A DNA stretch of 17,561 nt from Nitrososphaerales archaeon TH5893 (GCA_014523685.1 JAATVT010000109.1:1-17561), one strand, 5' to 3'; positions 1-6,787 are shown, counted from the first letter of the stretch. Numbers and translations: made by a program. Notes: generated by a model from the letters alone, not told the origin.

Positions 1-124
1 ATAAAAAGACAACGGGTGATAAAATTCGGAGTGGACTTATTCTAATAAATCATGTTGGTCTAAAAGCTAATGCCAGTAAAATTTATTGACCAACAGGACA
101 TGCACTGAAGCTAGTCGACTAGAT

Positions 125-1123
125 ATGCTAGAACAAGAACGTAATGTGGGAACACAGGAAGAATTTGCTGCTCATATTAGGAATGGACTCTGTCAGGGCT
201 TTGGTAAGAAATGGATAAATCCAAAGTTTTTTTATGACAGGACTGGATCATGTCTTTTCGACCAAATATGTCTTCAGCCTGAATACTATCCAACAAGAAT
301 CGAAATTGAGATATTGAAGAGGTATTCTAAGGATATTATTTCAAATCTGAAGTGCACTAGTGCTAGTATGATCGAATTTGGGAGTGGCAGTTCTTTAAAA
401 ACTGGAATCATTCTGGAGCAATTTTTTTCTCAGGGTATACGAGTCATGTATTTTCCCATTGATATTTCTAACGCCGCCCTTGTTTCTAGTGTCAGAAGAT
501 TATCCTCCGAATTCAAGAATTTGGATATTATGGGAGTATCATCTGAATATTTGAAAGGAATAAGGAAGATATGCAGTTTCATAGACGCAAGTTCCCGCAC
601 TCCAAAGAAGAAAGTCATGATCTTTCTAGGATCAAGCATAGGGAACTTTGAACCCGATAAGACAAGAATGTTCCTTAAATCAATCGAACAATATATGCAA
701 ACTGATACCGATGATAATCTCTTCATTAGTTTCGATCTTGAAAAAGATTCTCATATATTGGAATTAGCATATAATGATAGAGCTGGTATAACATCAAAGT
801 TCAACTTAAATTTGTTGAACCGAATTAATAATGACCTGGGAGGAACGTTCAATGTTAGCAATTTCACTCACTACGCCAGATATAATAAAACCAACAGGAG
901 AATTGAGATGTTCATTGTATCAAGGTACGATCAAAAAATACACATACGAGATTTAGGTCAAACGATAAGTCTAAAAAAGAATGAAAGAATTCACACAGAA
1001 AATTCGTATAAATATTCCAGGCAAGAAATTAATCATTTGGCTAAGGATAGCGGACTCGTTGTAGCGAAAGAATATTTAGACGCAAAAGGGTGGTTTGACC
1101 TAGTATCGTTATCTAAACGGTAG
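125..1123 (+). CDS. egtD: L-histidine N-alpha-methyltransferase, EgtD family (ergothioneine pathway)
   Basis: EgtD transfers three methyl groups from S-adenosylmethionine to histidine, giving hercynine, the first step of ergothioneine synthesis; it is a soluble enzyme. Counting from the upstream TTG at 86, visible family signatures are FFYDRTGS (48-55), PEYYPTR (65-71), the SAM loop EFGSGSS (97-103), FPIDIS (123-128), LGSSIGNFEP (181-190, with the substrate-binding Asn) and AYNDRAG (228-234). A late TENS (304-307) fits the Glu-x-Ser pair that binds the histidine amine in mycobacterial EgtD. Length (332 residues from ATG 125) fits the family, about 320. I prefer ATG 125 because an AT-rich element near 78-86 would place the transcript start near 109; the TTG at 86 gives 345 residues. 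No egtB-like sulfoxide synthase lies downstream; one could lie upstream, outside the window. Family assignment is firm; substrate specificity is inferred. Confidence 0.88.
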   Translation: MLEQERNVGTQEEFAAHIRNGLCQGFGKKWINPKFFYDRTGSCLFDQICLQPEYYPTRIEIEILKRYSKDIISNLKCTSASMIEFGSGSSLKTGIILEQFFSQGIRVMYFPIDISNAALVSSVRRLSSEFKNLDIMGVSSEYLKGIRKICSFIDASSRTPKKKVMIFLGSSIGNFEPDKTRMFLKSIEQYMQTDTDDNLFISFDLEKDSHILELAYNDRAGITSKFNLNLLNRINNDLGGTFNVSNFTHYARYNKTNRRIEMFIVSRYDQKIHIRDLGQTISLKKNERIHTENSYKYSRQEINHLAKDSGLVVAKEYLDAKGWFDLVSLSKR

Positions 1124-1341
1124 CTTCTCTTGTTGCACTACAATTTAGTAGTGAAGTAAAATTCATAAGGAAATGGTTTAAAGGACCATTATTACATTTA
1201 AATTGTGTTATCACGATAAGGCATTATTTGTTATCGCAGGAAAGTCTCCTCTCAATTTTGATGCATGAAATACTTGACACCTGCAGACGATCTCTCATGC
1301 ACAATTGATTGAGAATAGAACACATTGTGGTTTCAATAGAT
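1124..1341. other. Convergent intergenic region with several inverted repeats
   Basis: Between the egtD stop and the stop of the minus-strand membrane protein gene there is no convincing gene. The stretch holds four inverted repeats: CACTAC/GTAGTG (1136-1153), AATGGT/ACCATT (1172-1190), TTATC/GATAA (1208-1219) and a longer imperfect one (1251-1313). The first lies 12 nt past the egtD stop and could help termination or mRNA stability. No U-tract typical of a bacterial intrinsic terminator follows it. Confidence 0.5.
1251..1313. repeat. Imperfect inverted repeat, 18/19-bp arms
   Basis: The left arm (1251-1268) begins CTCAAT and ends TGCATGA; the right arm (1295-1313) begins TCATGCA and ends ATTGAG. 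The outer 6 bp and inner 7 bp pair perfectly, with a mismatched centre and a 26-nt loop. It could form an RNA hairpin in either transcript or bind a dimeric protein. Function unknown. Confidence 0.5.
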
Positions 1342-1566
1342 TTAGGCCGTCCTATTGGCCCAATATACTATAGTAAAGGTACTGAGAGCTGATCCAACTA
1401 CTCCTGCAATTATCGCTCCCATCATCGAATGATTGAGAAAGTTCGGCAATACACTTGAAAACCAAGCTGTCACCCCTGGTAACGATAAATATGCCGTAAA
1501 ACCTATGGTGAACCCAAGCAGCCAGAACAAAAATATAGCTATTCTTCTAGACATCTTTTCAGACAC
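1342..1566 (-). CDS. Small two-helix membrane protein, unknown function
   Basis: I do not recognise this gene by name. The 74-residue product has two hydrophobic spans, about residues 8-29 (IAIFLFWLLGFTIGFTAYLS) and 47-68 (SMMGAIIAGVVGSALSTFTI), joined by a short loop with PGVTAWF, so it is probably an integral membrane hairpin. The basic SRR at 6-8 and the end NRTA would both face the cytoplasm by the positive-inside rule. The start is GTG at 1566, with ATG at 1554 as an alternative. An AT-rich TATA-like element (about 1602-1613) lies upstream on this strand and is bracketed by AGCATG/CATGCT (1587-1592 and 1614-1619). The gene stands alone between long spacers and converges on egtD. Confidence 0.6.
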   Translation of the reverse strand: MSEKMSRRIAIFLFWLLGFTIGFTAYLSLPGVTAWFSSVLPNFLNHSMMGAIIAGVVGSALSTFTIVYWANRTA

Positions 1567-1685
1567 CTATCCCTAGAAAGGAAGTCAGCATGGGAAAATA
1601 GATTGCATTTAATCATGCTAATCGAACACAAGAGGTGGTATTAAAGCAGATAGTCAACTTTTATCAATTCAATGGGAGTTTAGAA

Positions 1686-1695
1686 CGTGATCACG
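1686..1695. promoter_or_regulatory. 10-bp perfect palindrome CGTGATCACG
   Basis: A perfect 10-bp palindrome followed by ATAA. The string ATCACGATAA (1690-1699) recurs exactly at 1210-1219, on the other side of the small membrane protein gene. It could be an operator for a dimeric regulator; this is inference from symmetry and recurrence only. Confidence 0.3.
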
Positions 1696-1773
1696 ATAAA
1701 ATTCATTATTCCCCCACGGAGTTTTCTTTTATCTAGATTTATTTTCTATATTCATAACTTCTTATGACATATC

Positions 1774-1784
1774 TAAATATATAC
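1774..1784 (+). promoter_or_regulatory. TATA-like element before the 45-codon frame
   Basis: TAAATATATAC is centred near 1779. An archaeal start site about 26-27 nt downstream would fall near 1806, five bases before ATG 1811. It could instead drive a long leader for TFB. Confidence 0.4.
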
Positions 1785-1810
1785 AGTGATGTTTGAGTAG
1801 GATAATTAGT

Positions 1811-1948
1811 ATGGCAAAAGTAGCGTTTTATGGACGATTTTTGCATACAATTGATGGGGTTAGTTTTTTATTTGCAGTATTTTCTGGTCGTCTCCCAATA
1901 CTGGTAGGGGTTAAGCGTATGATACTTGCTAGTTCTAAATTTTTATAA
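1811..1948 (+). CDS. Possible 45-residue small protein
   Basis: An ATG-initiated frame of 45 codons (starting MAKVAFYGRF, ending ASSKFL) with a hydrophobic stretch around residues 19-32 and several basic residues. The support is a good TATA-like element (1774-1784) placed so that the transcript would be almost leaderless at this ATG. Its stop overlaps the probable TATA element of the downstream TFB, so transcription here could interfere with or feed TFB expression. I recognise no family, and an AT-rich spacer can give such a frame by chance. Low confidence. Confidence 0.25.
   Translation: MAKVAFYGRFLHTIDGVSFLFAVFSGRLPILVGVKRMILASSKFL
1939..1947 (+). promoter_or_regulatory. TATA-like element for TFB (2004)
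   Basis: ATTTTTATA centred near 1944 predicts a transcript start near 1971, leaving about a 33-nt leader before ATG 2004. This is longer than for most genes in the window, which look leaderless. Confidence 0.4.
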
Positions 1949-2003
1949 CACAGGTATGGTTAATCTTAGACATTCAATGATCTTTAGGGATATGTGAATT
2001 CAT

Positions 2004-3059
2004 ATGGCATCAGAATATCAGAATACATGTCCTGAATGTCAATCGAATCTCATTCATGATCATAATAAAGGAGAATACATATGCCAAAACTGTGGTTACG
2101 TGGTGGTGGAACAGGCATTCGATTACGGGCCTGAGTCACACTCGTTTGACTCAGAAGAAAAATCCAAAAATGTGCGTGCTAGTGGTTATACAAGTGTTTC
2201 CCTTCATGATTTCGGTTTACGAACCGAAATTGGGATCGGGACAAGAGACTATAGTGGAAAATCAATTAACCACCAAATGGCAGAACAGATGAATAGTATG
2301 CGTCGGTGGCATTCACGCATAAGGGTAGCATCTCCAAAAGAGAGAAGACTATTGAATGTCCTTTCCAAGATTAATGAGATTTGCTCTGCAATGTCCCTTT
2401 CTAAAACAGTTACGGAAACTGCCGCAATGCTCTATAGGAATTTCGAAACGATGAGTGAAGCGAAAGGTAAGTCTATTACATGTATTGCAGCAGCTTCAAT
2501 ATACCTAGCGTGCAAGAGATGCTCGATAGTTAGGTCGCTAGAGGAGATCATAAAGACTGAAGGGATAATAGAGGAAGACAGATCAACTTTGAAACTTGCG
2601 TCGAAATATTATAGGATGATGGTTATTGAAATGGGCATTTTCACTTCGCAAGAGTCGTTCGGAACCGACACCGCCAAACCCTTTGTTGTTCCTACTCCCA
2701 ATCCTTCGTCGGTTGCTCAGTACAAACCAATTCCTGTTACCCTTGCAATAGACCAATATATTTCGAAACTTACTAACGTAGCAAAGATCGATACAAGAAT
2801 TGAAAGACTTGCAATTGACCTTGCGCATAAGACTAATAGCAATCTTATAGCTGACGGTAAAGCGCCTAACGGTCTAGCCGCAGCATACATTTATCTGGCT
2901 GCGTTGTTACTAGGGATCAATCTCCTACAGATGGATATATCCACACTTGCTGGTGTTACCGAGGTTACTATTCGTAATCGGTGCAAGGACATCTTGTCGA
3001 ACTTTAAGCTAAGGGTTACAGTCAGGCCGGCCCCAGGAATCCCTCTTTCTCAAAGTTGA
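2004..3059 (+). CDS. tfb: Transcription initiation factor TFB (TFIIB) with altered B-reader
   Basis: TFB bridges TBP-bound promoter DNA and RNA polymerase. The 351-residue product has an N-terminal zinc ribbon with C9-x2-C12 and C27-x2-C30, a B-reader/linker region (about 38-75, ending SLHDFGLRTEIG), and two cyclin-type repeats (about 105-205 and 245-345). The second repeat ends in a helix-turn-helix with AGVTEVTIRNRCKDIL, the part that contacts the BRE. Odd feature: where archaeal TFBs have GPEWRxF this one reads GPESHSF (42-48), losing the Trp and Arg of the B-reader. The protein is also longer than the usual 300-310 residues, with a Pro-containing insert between repeats (VPTPNPSSVAQ). A second, canonical TFB lies at 5635-6555. 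It is monocistronic here. Likely one member of an expanded, specialised TFB set; its promoter preference cannot be read from sequence. Confidence 0.93.
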   Translation: MASEYQNTCPECQSNLIHDHNKGEYICQNCGYVVVEQAFDYGPESHSFDSEEKSKNVRASGYTSVSLHDFGLRTEIGIGTRDYSGKSINHQMAEQMNSMRRWHSRIRVASPKERRLLNVLSKINEICSAMSLSKTVTETAAMLYRNFETMSEAKGKSITCIAAASIYLACKRCSIVRSLEEIIKTEGIIEEDRSTLKLASKYYRMMVIEMGIFTSQESFGTDTAKPFVVPTPNPSSVAQYKPIPVTLAIDQYISKLTNVAKIDTRIERLAIDLAHKTNSNLIADGKAPNGLAAAYIYLAALLLGINLLQMDISTLAGVTEVTIRNRCKDILSNFKLRVTVRPAPGIPLSQS

Positions 3060-3171
3060 CATATCCATGGATTCATGGATTGATAATAGGCGGCCGACCA
3101 CATTGTGATCCTTCGTTTACGATCTCTGCTGTCATAAAAATCCTTCTATTAGAATGAAGAAGAAGACATTG

Positions 3172-3180
3172 TTTATATTA
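3172..3180 (+). promoter_or_regulatory. TATA box fixing the GTG start at 3203
   Basis: TTTATATTA is centred 27 nt before GTG 3203, the expected TATA-to-start-site distance, so the mRNA would begin at or next to the start codon (leaderless). Confidence 0.6.
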
Positions 3181-3202
3181 TTCTAGTTCTAGAACAACTT
3201 CT

Positions 3203-3418
3203 GTGATAAAAGTAAACGGAGAGACTATTACAGGGATAGCCCTCATTTTTTTAGCATTTTTGTTTATAATGGCAGGAATGGTAAATTCTGTCTGGGCTCT
3301 GTTGTTCTGGGCAGACATTCTTATTCTTGTAATTGGAGTGGCATTTGTGGTTCTTGGAATTTGGAGTCTCAAGAAAGACAGAGATCATGCACATGCAGAG
3401 TCAAAGAATACAGTATAG
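3203..3418 (+). CDS. Small two-helix membrane protein, unknown function
   Basis: The 71-residue product has two strongly hydrophobic spans, about 8-27 (TITGIALIFLAFLFIMAGMV) and 32-54 (WALLFWADILILVIGVAFVV), separated by a short loop, and a charged cytoplasmic-looking tail (KKDRDHAHAESKN). It is therefore probably a membrane hairpin with both ends on the same side. The GTG start is supported by the TATA box at 3172-3180, which makes the transcript leaderless. It lies 143 nt after TFB and has its own promoter. I recognise no characterised family; the tail with two His and several acidic residues might bind metal, but that is speculation. Confidence 0.65.
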   Translation: MIKVNGETITGIALIFLAFLFIMAGMVNSVWALLFWADILILVIGVAFVVLGIWSLKKDRDHAHAESKNTV

Positions 3419-3587
3419 TTATGAATCTAGTCTGAGATCGGAATGGATTGTGAGATATTCTGTAAAATCATTTCAAAGTCTTGAGGTAGAAAATTGAATA
3501 AAATTAGTTGTGCCTAAATGTCTAAAGAGTGAATTGCGGCTCGTGTTTCGTAATAGTGTTAGTTGGATATTGTTAGTCTCCAAAAGG

Positions 3588-3594
3588 ATAAAAA
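3588..3594 (+). promoter_or_regulatory. TATA-like element before the Cys-rich small gene
   Basis: The ATAAAAA element lies about 28-30 nt before TTG 3621, which would make a leaderless transcript. This supports the short (48-residue) reading over the longer frame from GTG 3510. Confidence 0.4.
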
Positions 3595-3620
3595 GACATA
3601 ATACAATATGTGGTACGGTT

Positions 3621-3767
3621 TTGAGCATAACGTATTTCTGTAAACGTGGAAGTCATGGGGATTGCCCTGGCGAATGGCCCATGGATTATGAAAATGGTAG
3701 TACACATGATTGCTCATTTGATACTAAGATTACAAAATGTAGTTGTCAGTGTCACAAAGAACCTTAG
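3621..3767 (+). CDS. Cys/His-rich small protein, probable metal-binding
   Basis: Read from TTG 3621 the product has 48 residues and is dense in metal ligands: FCKRGSHGDCPGEWP (6-20), then HDCSFD, then KCSCQCH near the end. In total there are six Cys and three His, enough for one or two zinc or iron-sulfur sites. Its spacing (C-x5-C, then HDC, then CxCxCH) suggests a compact zinc finger; I believe similar short proteins occur widely in ammonia-oxidising archaea, but I cannot confirm that here. A longer frame opens at GTG 3510, but its extra 37 residues look noncoding and the TATA-like element at 3588-3594 points to TTG 3621. Function unknown; an RNA/DNA-binding or metal-handling role is possible. 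Confidence 0.6.
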   Translation: MSITYFCKRGSHGDCPGEWPMDYENGSTHDCSFDTKITKCSCQCHKEP

Positions 3768-3922
3768 AATCCGACTAGACGATAAAAGCCAATATACAGC
3801 AAATGTAAGCGTGAATATGTTAGATTTAACCCTATTGAATAGATAGAGAAAACATATGATTCTTCTCTGAAAGTGGAATTCTGATCGGGATGTGAAATCT
3901 AATATAAATTAAAGATTTAGGA

Positions 3923-4467
3923 CTACAATGTATTGGTACCTAATCCTTTTCTTATTTTATAAATCAGATTCTTGGCAGTCCGACGAATGTCCTCGTTAAT
4001 CTTAACTATCACCATACCTCGAAGTGGTTGGCCATAAATAATCACTGATCTATCTGGTGCCATGACAAACAATGGCAACGCAAGCAAGTCCTCCTCACCG
4101 CACACAAATATTCGAATAGGAAAAGGCCCTTTCAGTGCATCCTTAATCACAGCAATAGCCCTACCCGATATCGAACCCGGATTATTTGAACAGTGCATAT
4201 GAGAAACCTCTCTTCGATTCTTCCCCAACATGAGAGAGAAGATCTTGGACGTATCACTTTTCTCTCTTCTTTCCTTACCATCTACTATAAACAAATCTGG
4301 AACTATACCATATGATAGTAACTTGGAAGTTGTAGCATCCCCCACCGTTGCTAACACTCGAGCATCTCTAACGTAATACCAAATTTTTTTTTTGTTATAT
4401 CGTCATTTAGAATGAGTTCGCCCAATGGTTCTTTAAGTATCCTGATTATCTTAGGATGAAGAACCAT
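3923..4467 (-). CDS. GTP-dependent dephospho-CoA kinase (DUF359 family), interrupted by a frame change
   Basis: The archaeal DUF359/COG1909 family phosphorylates dephospho-CoA with GTP, the last step of CoA synthesis (shown for the Thermococcus kodakarensis enzyme). The main part (from 4384 on) has VGDATTSKLL, PDLFIVDGKERR, NNPGSIS, VCGEEDLLALPLFVMAP and YGQPLRGMV, all family hallmarks. The family N-terminus is present but in another frame: ATG 4467 reads MVLHPKIIRILKEPLGELIL... up to three Lys codons, then stops at 4351-4353. The frames join at a run of ten A (4384-4393); slipping back one base gives ...KKK-I-WYYVRDARVLATVGD, a complete protein of about 181 residues, the normal length. Without the join, only a GTG at 4357 remains as start and the fold would lack its first strand. 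ATG 4467 overlaps the end of mrp by 17 nt, suggesting coupled translation. Frameshift mutation, sequencing indel or programmed slippage are all possible. Confidence 0.82.
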
Positions 4468-5578
4468 TCTTTTGTTCTCCTGCTATAGATGAAAGAGCTG
4501 ATGCCTCTTTATCTGTAGGCATTTCACTTGAATTTAACCCAGCAGCAATGACACTAATTCTGCCCGCTGTAATGCTCGCCATTTTCCTGAGTGCATTTGC
4601 TTGAATAGAATTAGGGTCGGAGATTATGACCGGCTTACCCTTATCACTTCCTTCCATAATTTGAGGGAACAGTGGAATTTCCCCAAGAAAAGGAATATCA
4701 AATTTTTCACTTATTTTTCGGCCTCCACCCTCGCCGAAAATATTTATACGTTCACTGCAATGAGGACATTGGAAATAACTCATATTCTCTATAACACCTA
4801 CAATAGGCACATTTAATTTGCTAAACATACCCAGAGCTTTCACTGCAACATTCATAGCTACATCTTGGGGGGTTGTCACTATTATGATACCTGTTACAGG
4901 TATGGTCTGAGCCATAGTTAATGGAGCATCTCCGGTTCCGGGGGGTAAGTCTATTATCAAATAGTCAAGGGAACCCCACTGGACATCTGTTAAAAATTGC
5001 TTTACAATTCCGGAAACTATGGGGCCTCGATAAATTCCGGCCTGCTGAGATTGCTCGTAAAAAAAACCCATTGATATGACCTTGATTCCTTCTACAGTTG
5101 GAGGCTGAATTTTATTATTGAGAACCTGAGGGGCTTCTTCTGCGCCCAACATTAAAGGAACGCTGGGGCCATAAACATCTGCGTCCAGTAATCCTGTCTT
5201 CGCCCCGCTTCTTGCTAATGCGAGCGCTAAATTGACAGCGATCGTTGTCTTACCTACACCTCCTTTTCCGCTAGCTACTGCGATTATATTCTTGACATCT
5301 GGTATTAATTCATCCATTGATATGGCGCGACCTTCCATCACGCGAGCGGTAATTCTTAGATCAAGGTCCGCTACACCTATACTTGAAATTGCGGTACGTA
5401 CATCCTGCTCAATATCGTCGTTAAAAGGACATGCCGGAGTAGTAAGCTCTAATGTAAATGATACCTTGTCATCTGTGATCACAAGATCCTTTATCATGCC
5501 CATTGATACAATGTCCTTGTGCAACTCCGGGTCAACAACCTTTTTCAGAGAAGACAGGACCTGATCTACTGTTACCAT
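4451..5578 (-). CDS. apbC: Mrp/ApbC (NBP35-type) Fe-S cluster carrier ATPase with N-terminal MIP18/DUF59 domain
   Basis: This P-loop ATPase family binds and delivers 4Fe-4S clusters to target enzymes in the cytoplasm. The 375-residue protein starts with a DUF59/MIP18 domain (1-80; DPELHKDIVSMGMI at 16-29, TTPACP at 46-51). The ATPase domain follows: deviant Walker A SGKGGVGKTT (103-112), LDADVYGPS (131-139), DLPPGTGD (210-217) and the cluster-binding C271-x2-C274 (CPHC) that bridges two subunits. The C-terminal tail is Ser/Glu-rich. ATG 5578 follows a TATA element (5606-5614) by about 32 nt, leaving only a few leader bases. It lies 56 nt after the second TFB and overlaps dephospho-CoA kinase by 17 nt. 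The Fe-S enzyme NadA encoded nearby is a plausible, unproven client. Confidence 0.95.
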   Translation of the reverse strand: MVTVDQVLSSLKKVVDPELHKDIVSMGMIKDLVITDDKVSFTLELTTPACPFNDDIEQDVRTAISSIGVADLDLRITARVMEGRAISMDELIPDVKNIIAVASGKGGVGKTTIAVNLALALARSGAKTGLLDADVYGPSVPLMLGAEEAPQVLNNKIQPPTVEGIKVISMGFFYEQSQQAGIYRGPIVSGIVKQFLTDVQWGSLDYLIIDLPPGTGDAPLTMAQTIPVTGIIIVTTPQDVAMNVAVKALGMFSKLNVPIVGVIENMSYFQCPHCSERINIFGEGGGRKISEKFDIPFLGEIPLFPQIMEGSDKGKPVIISDPNSIQANALRKMASITAGRISVIAAGLNSSEMPTDKEASALSSIAGEQKNGSSS

Positions 5579-5605
5579 GTTACCATAAAAAATTGCCTGA
5601 CAGCC

Positions 5606-5614
5606 TATTTAAAT
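5606..5614 (-). promoter_or_regulatory. TATA box for mrp/apbC
   Basis: TATTTAAAT (ATTTAAATA on the minus strand) is centred at 5610; a start site 27 nt on falls at 5583, five bases before ATG 5578. It lies between the second TFB and mrp, so mrp can be transcribed independently. Confidence 0.55.
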
Positions 5615-5634
5615 CCTCCCGGCTTTGAGGATAC

Positions 5635-6555
5635 CTATGGGAAAAGCCGTTTCACGTCTTGAAACCGCTTCCTTAGGGTTACGATACTCGTATCCCCCGC
5701 GACTGCTATCTGCGCTTGGCTAACCTTATCTCCTTCTTTAAGGCATGCGGCATAGAGTACGGCTACAGCAAGAGCATTAGGATCCTTGCCGTGTGAGACT
5801 GGGTTTTCCTTAATCACGCTAAGCATTTCTAGTCCACGGCGGTATGTAATTTCACTGACCCTCGCTTTGTTTGCTATCTTTGCAAGATACGCATTGGAAT
5901 CAATTATAGGCAAATGGAGTTTCATATAACGTACCAGAAGCCGGTAGCACTTCCCAGCAAATATAGAGTCAGTATTTACTGTGTCCGCAATTTCATCTAA
6001 AGTTCTAGGCACGTTTAGTTCCCTGCAGGCGGCATACACGGATGCAACGACAAGTGCGCGAATCGACCTGCCCTTAATAATATGCTTATCCAATGCTTTG
6101 CGGTAATTGTATGCAGACTTCTCTATTAATGCATCACTTAAGGAAAGCTTGTCTTTTATGACGCTGAGAATAGCGAAGGCATTCTTGAGGTTTCTATGAT
6201 AGCTCCTATTATTGCTTGAGATCTTATTCCACCTTCTCATTCTTTGTACCTTACTCAATTGTTCCGAACTAATTGTGGCACCATTCGCGTCGACATTAGA
6301 ATAGGAAATAAATGTAGAGAGTCCCATGTCGTGGAAAGCAAGGGAGGTAGGCATACCTGTTCTACTCTTACTGTCCAAATCATCATTAGAGTAGGCTCTC
6401 CATTCAGGCGATAAAGATTCAATATTGTCCTGTATTACCATTCCACATTCGCTACACACTACCTCACTGTTCTCCGCATCGTACACTACTGCCTTACTAT
6501 TACATAGAGAGCACTCTTCCCTATTCAAAGATAATCCTTGTTCATGAATATTCAA
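5635..6555 (-). CDS. tfb: Transcription initiation factor TFB (TFIIB), canonical form
   Basis: This second TFB has 306 residues, the standard archaeal length. It has a zinc ribbon (C15-x2-C18, C34-x2-C37), a conserved B-reader (LSPEWRAYS at 48-56), the linker SRTGMPTSLAFHDMGLSTFI (64-83), and two cyclin repeats (about 100-200 and 210-305). The last helix-turn-helix reads SQAQIAVAGDTSIVTLRKRF. The start is TTG 6555; no better in-frame ATG precedes the zinc ribbon. It is divergent from the ribbon-helix-helix gene at 6788, and 56 nt upstream of mrp in the same direction. Unlike the TFB at 2004 it keeps the Trp-Arg of the B-reader, so it is the more likely general factor of the two. Confidence 0.94.
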   Translation of the reverse strand: MNIHEQGLSLNREECSLCNSKAVVYDAENSEVVCSECGMVIQDNIESLSPEWRAYSNDDLDSKSRTGMPTSLAFHDMGLSTFISYSNVDANGATISSEQLSKVQRMRRWNKISSNNRSYHRNLKNAFAILSVIKDKLSLSDALIEKSAYNYRKALDKHIIKGRSIRALVVASVYAACRELNVPRTLDEIADTVNTDSIFAGKCYRLLVRYMKLHLPIIDSNAYLAKIANKARVSEITYRRGLEMLSVIKENPVSHGKDPNALAVAVLYAACLKEGDKVSQAQIAVAGDTSIVTLRKRFQDVKRLFP

Positions 6556-6732
6556 AATCAGTTCACTCTCCCAAAAATGGATCGATAATCATAGACTAAC
6601 CGAATCTTTGTCTGCATAGCTGCATTCATAGCATAGGCACTTGAACCAGTACATATAAGCAACATGTGTACAATATGTTTCCTTGTCGTAGGAAGTGTAC
6701 AAATGGCCACAAAGTAGCATAAGAAAACACAA

Positions 6733-6742
6733 ATTTGATATA
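6733..6742 (+). promoter_or_regulatory. TATA-like element before the RHH gene
   Basis: TTTGATATAT with the following TTAG is centred near 6739, predicting a transcript start near 6766 and a leader of about 22 nt before ATG 6788. It argues against the GTG at 6695 as start. Confidence 0.4.
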
Positions 6743-6787
6743 TTTAGTATCTTAACTCTTTCTTGGATTGCAAATTTGGGATCTGAC

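Larger units (their letters stand above)
1567..2003. other. 437-nt divergent intergenic region upstream of the first TFB
   Basis: The region separates the minus-strand membrane protein gene from the plus-strand TFB. It holds a perfect palindrome CGTGATCACG (1686-1695), a TATA-like element (1774-1784) that would serve a possible 45-codon frame (1811-1948), and a second TATA-like element (1939-1947) for TFB. No tRNA or other RNA gene was seen. Confidence 0.5.

Noticed and set aside
3..89. Open plus frame from the window edge ending TGA at 87-89
   Set aside because: Only 28 codons are visible with no recognisable family end (in particular not EgtB-like), so a truncated upstream gene can be neither claimed nor excluded.
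3510..3620. N-terminal extension of the Cys-rich small protein from GTG 3510
   Set aside because: The extra residues look noncoding and a TATA-like element lies inside it at the right distance for TTG 3621.
3646..3846. 66-codon plus-strand frame overlapping the Cys-rich small gene
   Set aside because: It is an alternative frame of that gene, whose Cys/His motifs are far more coherent.
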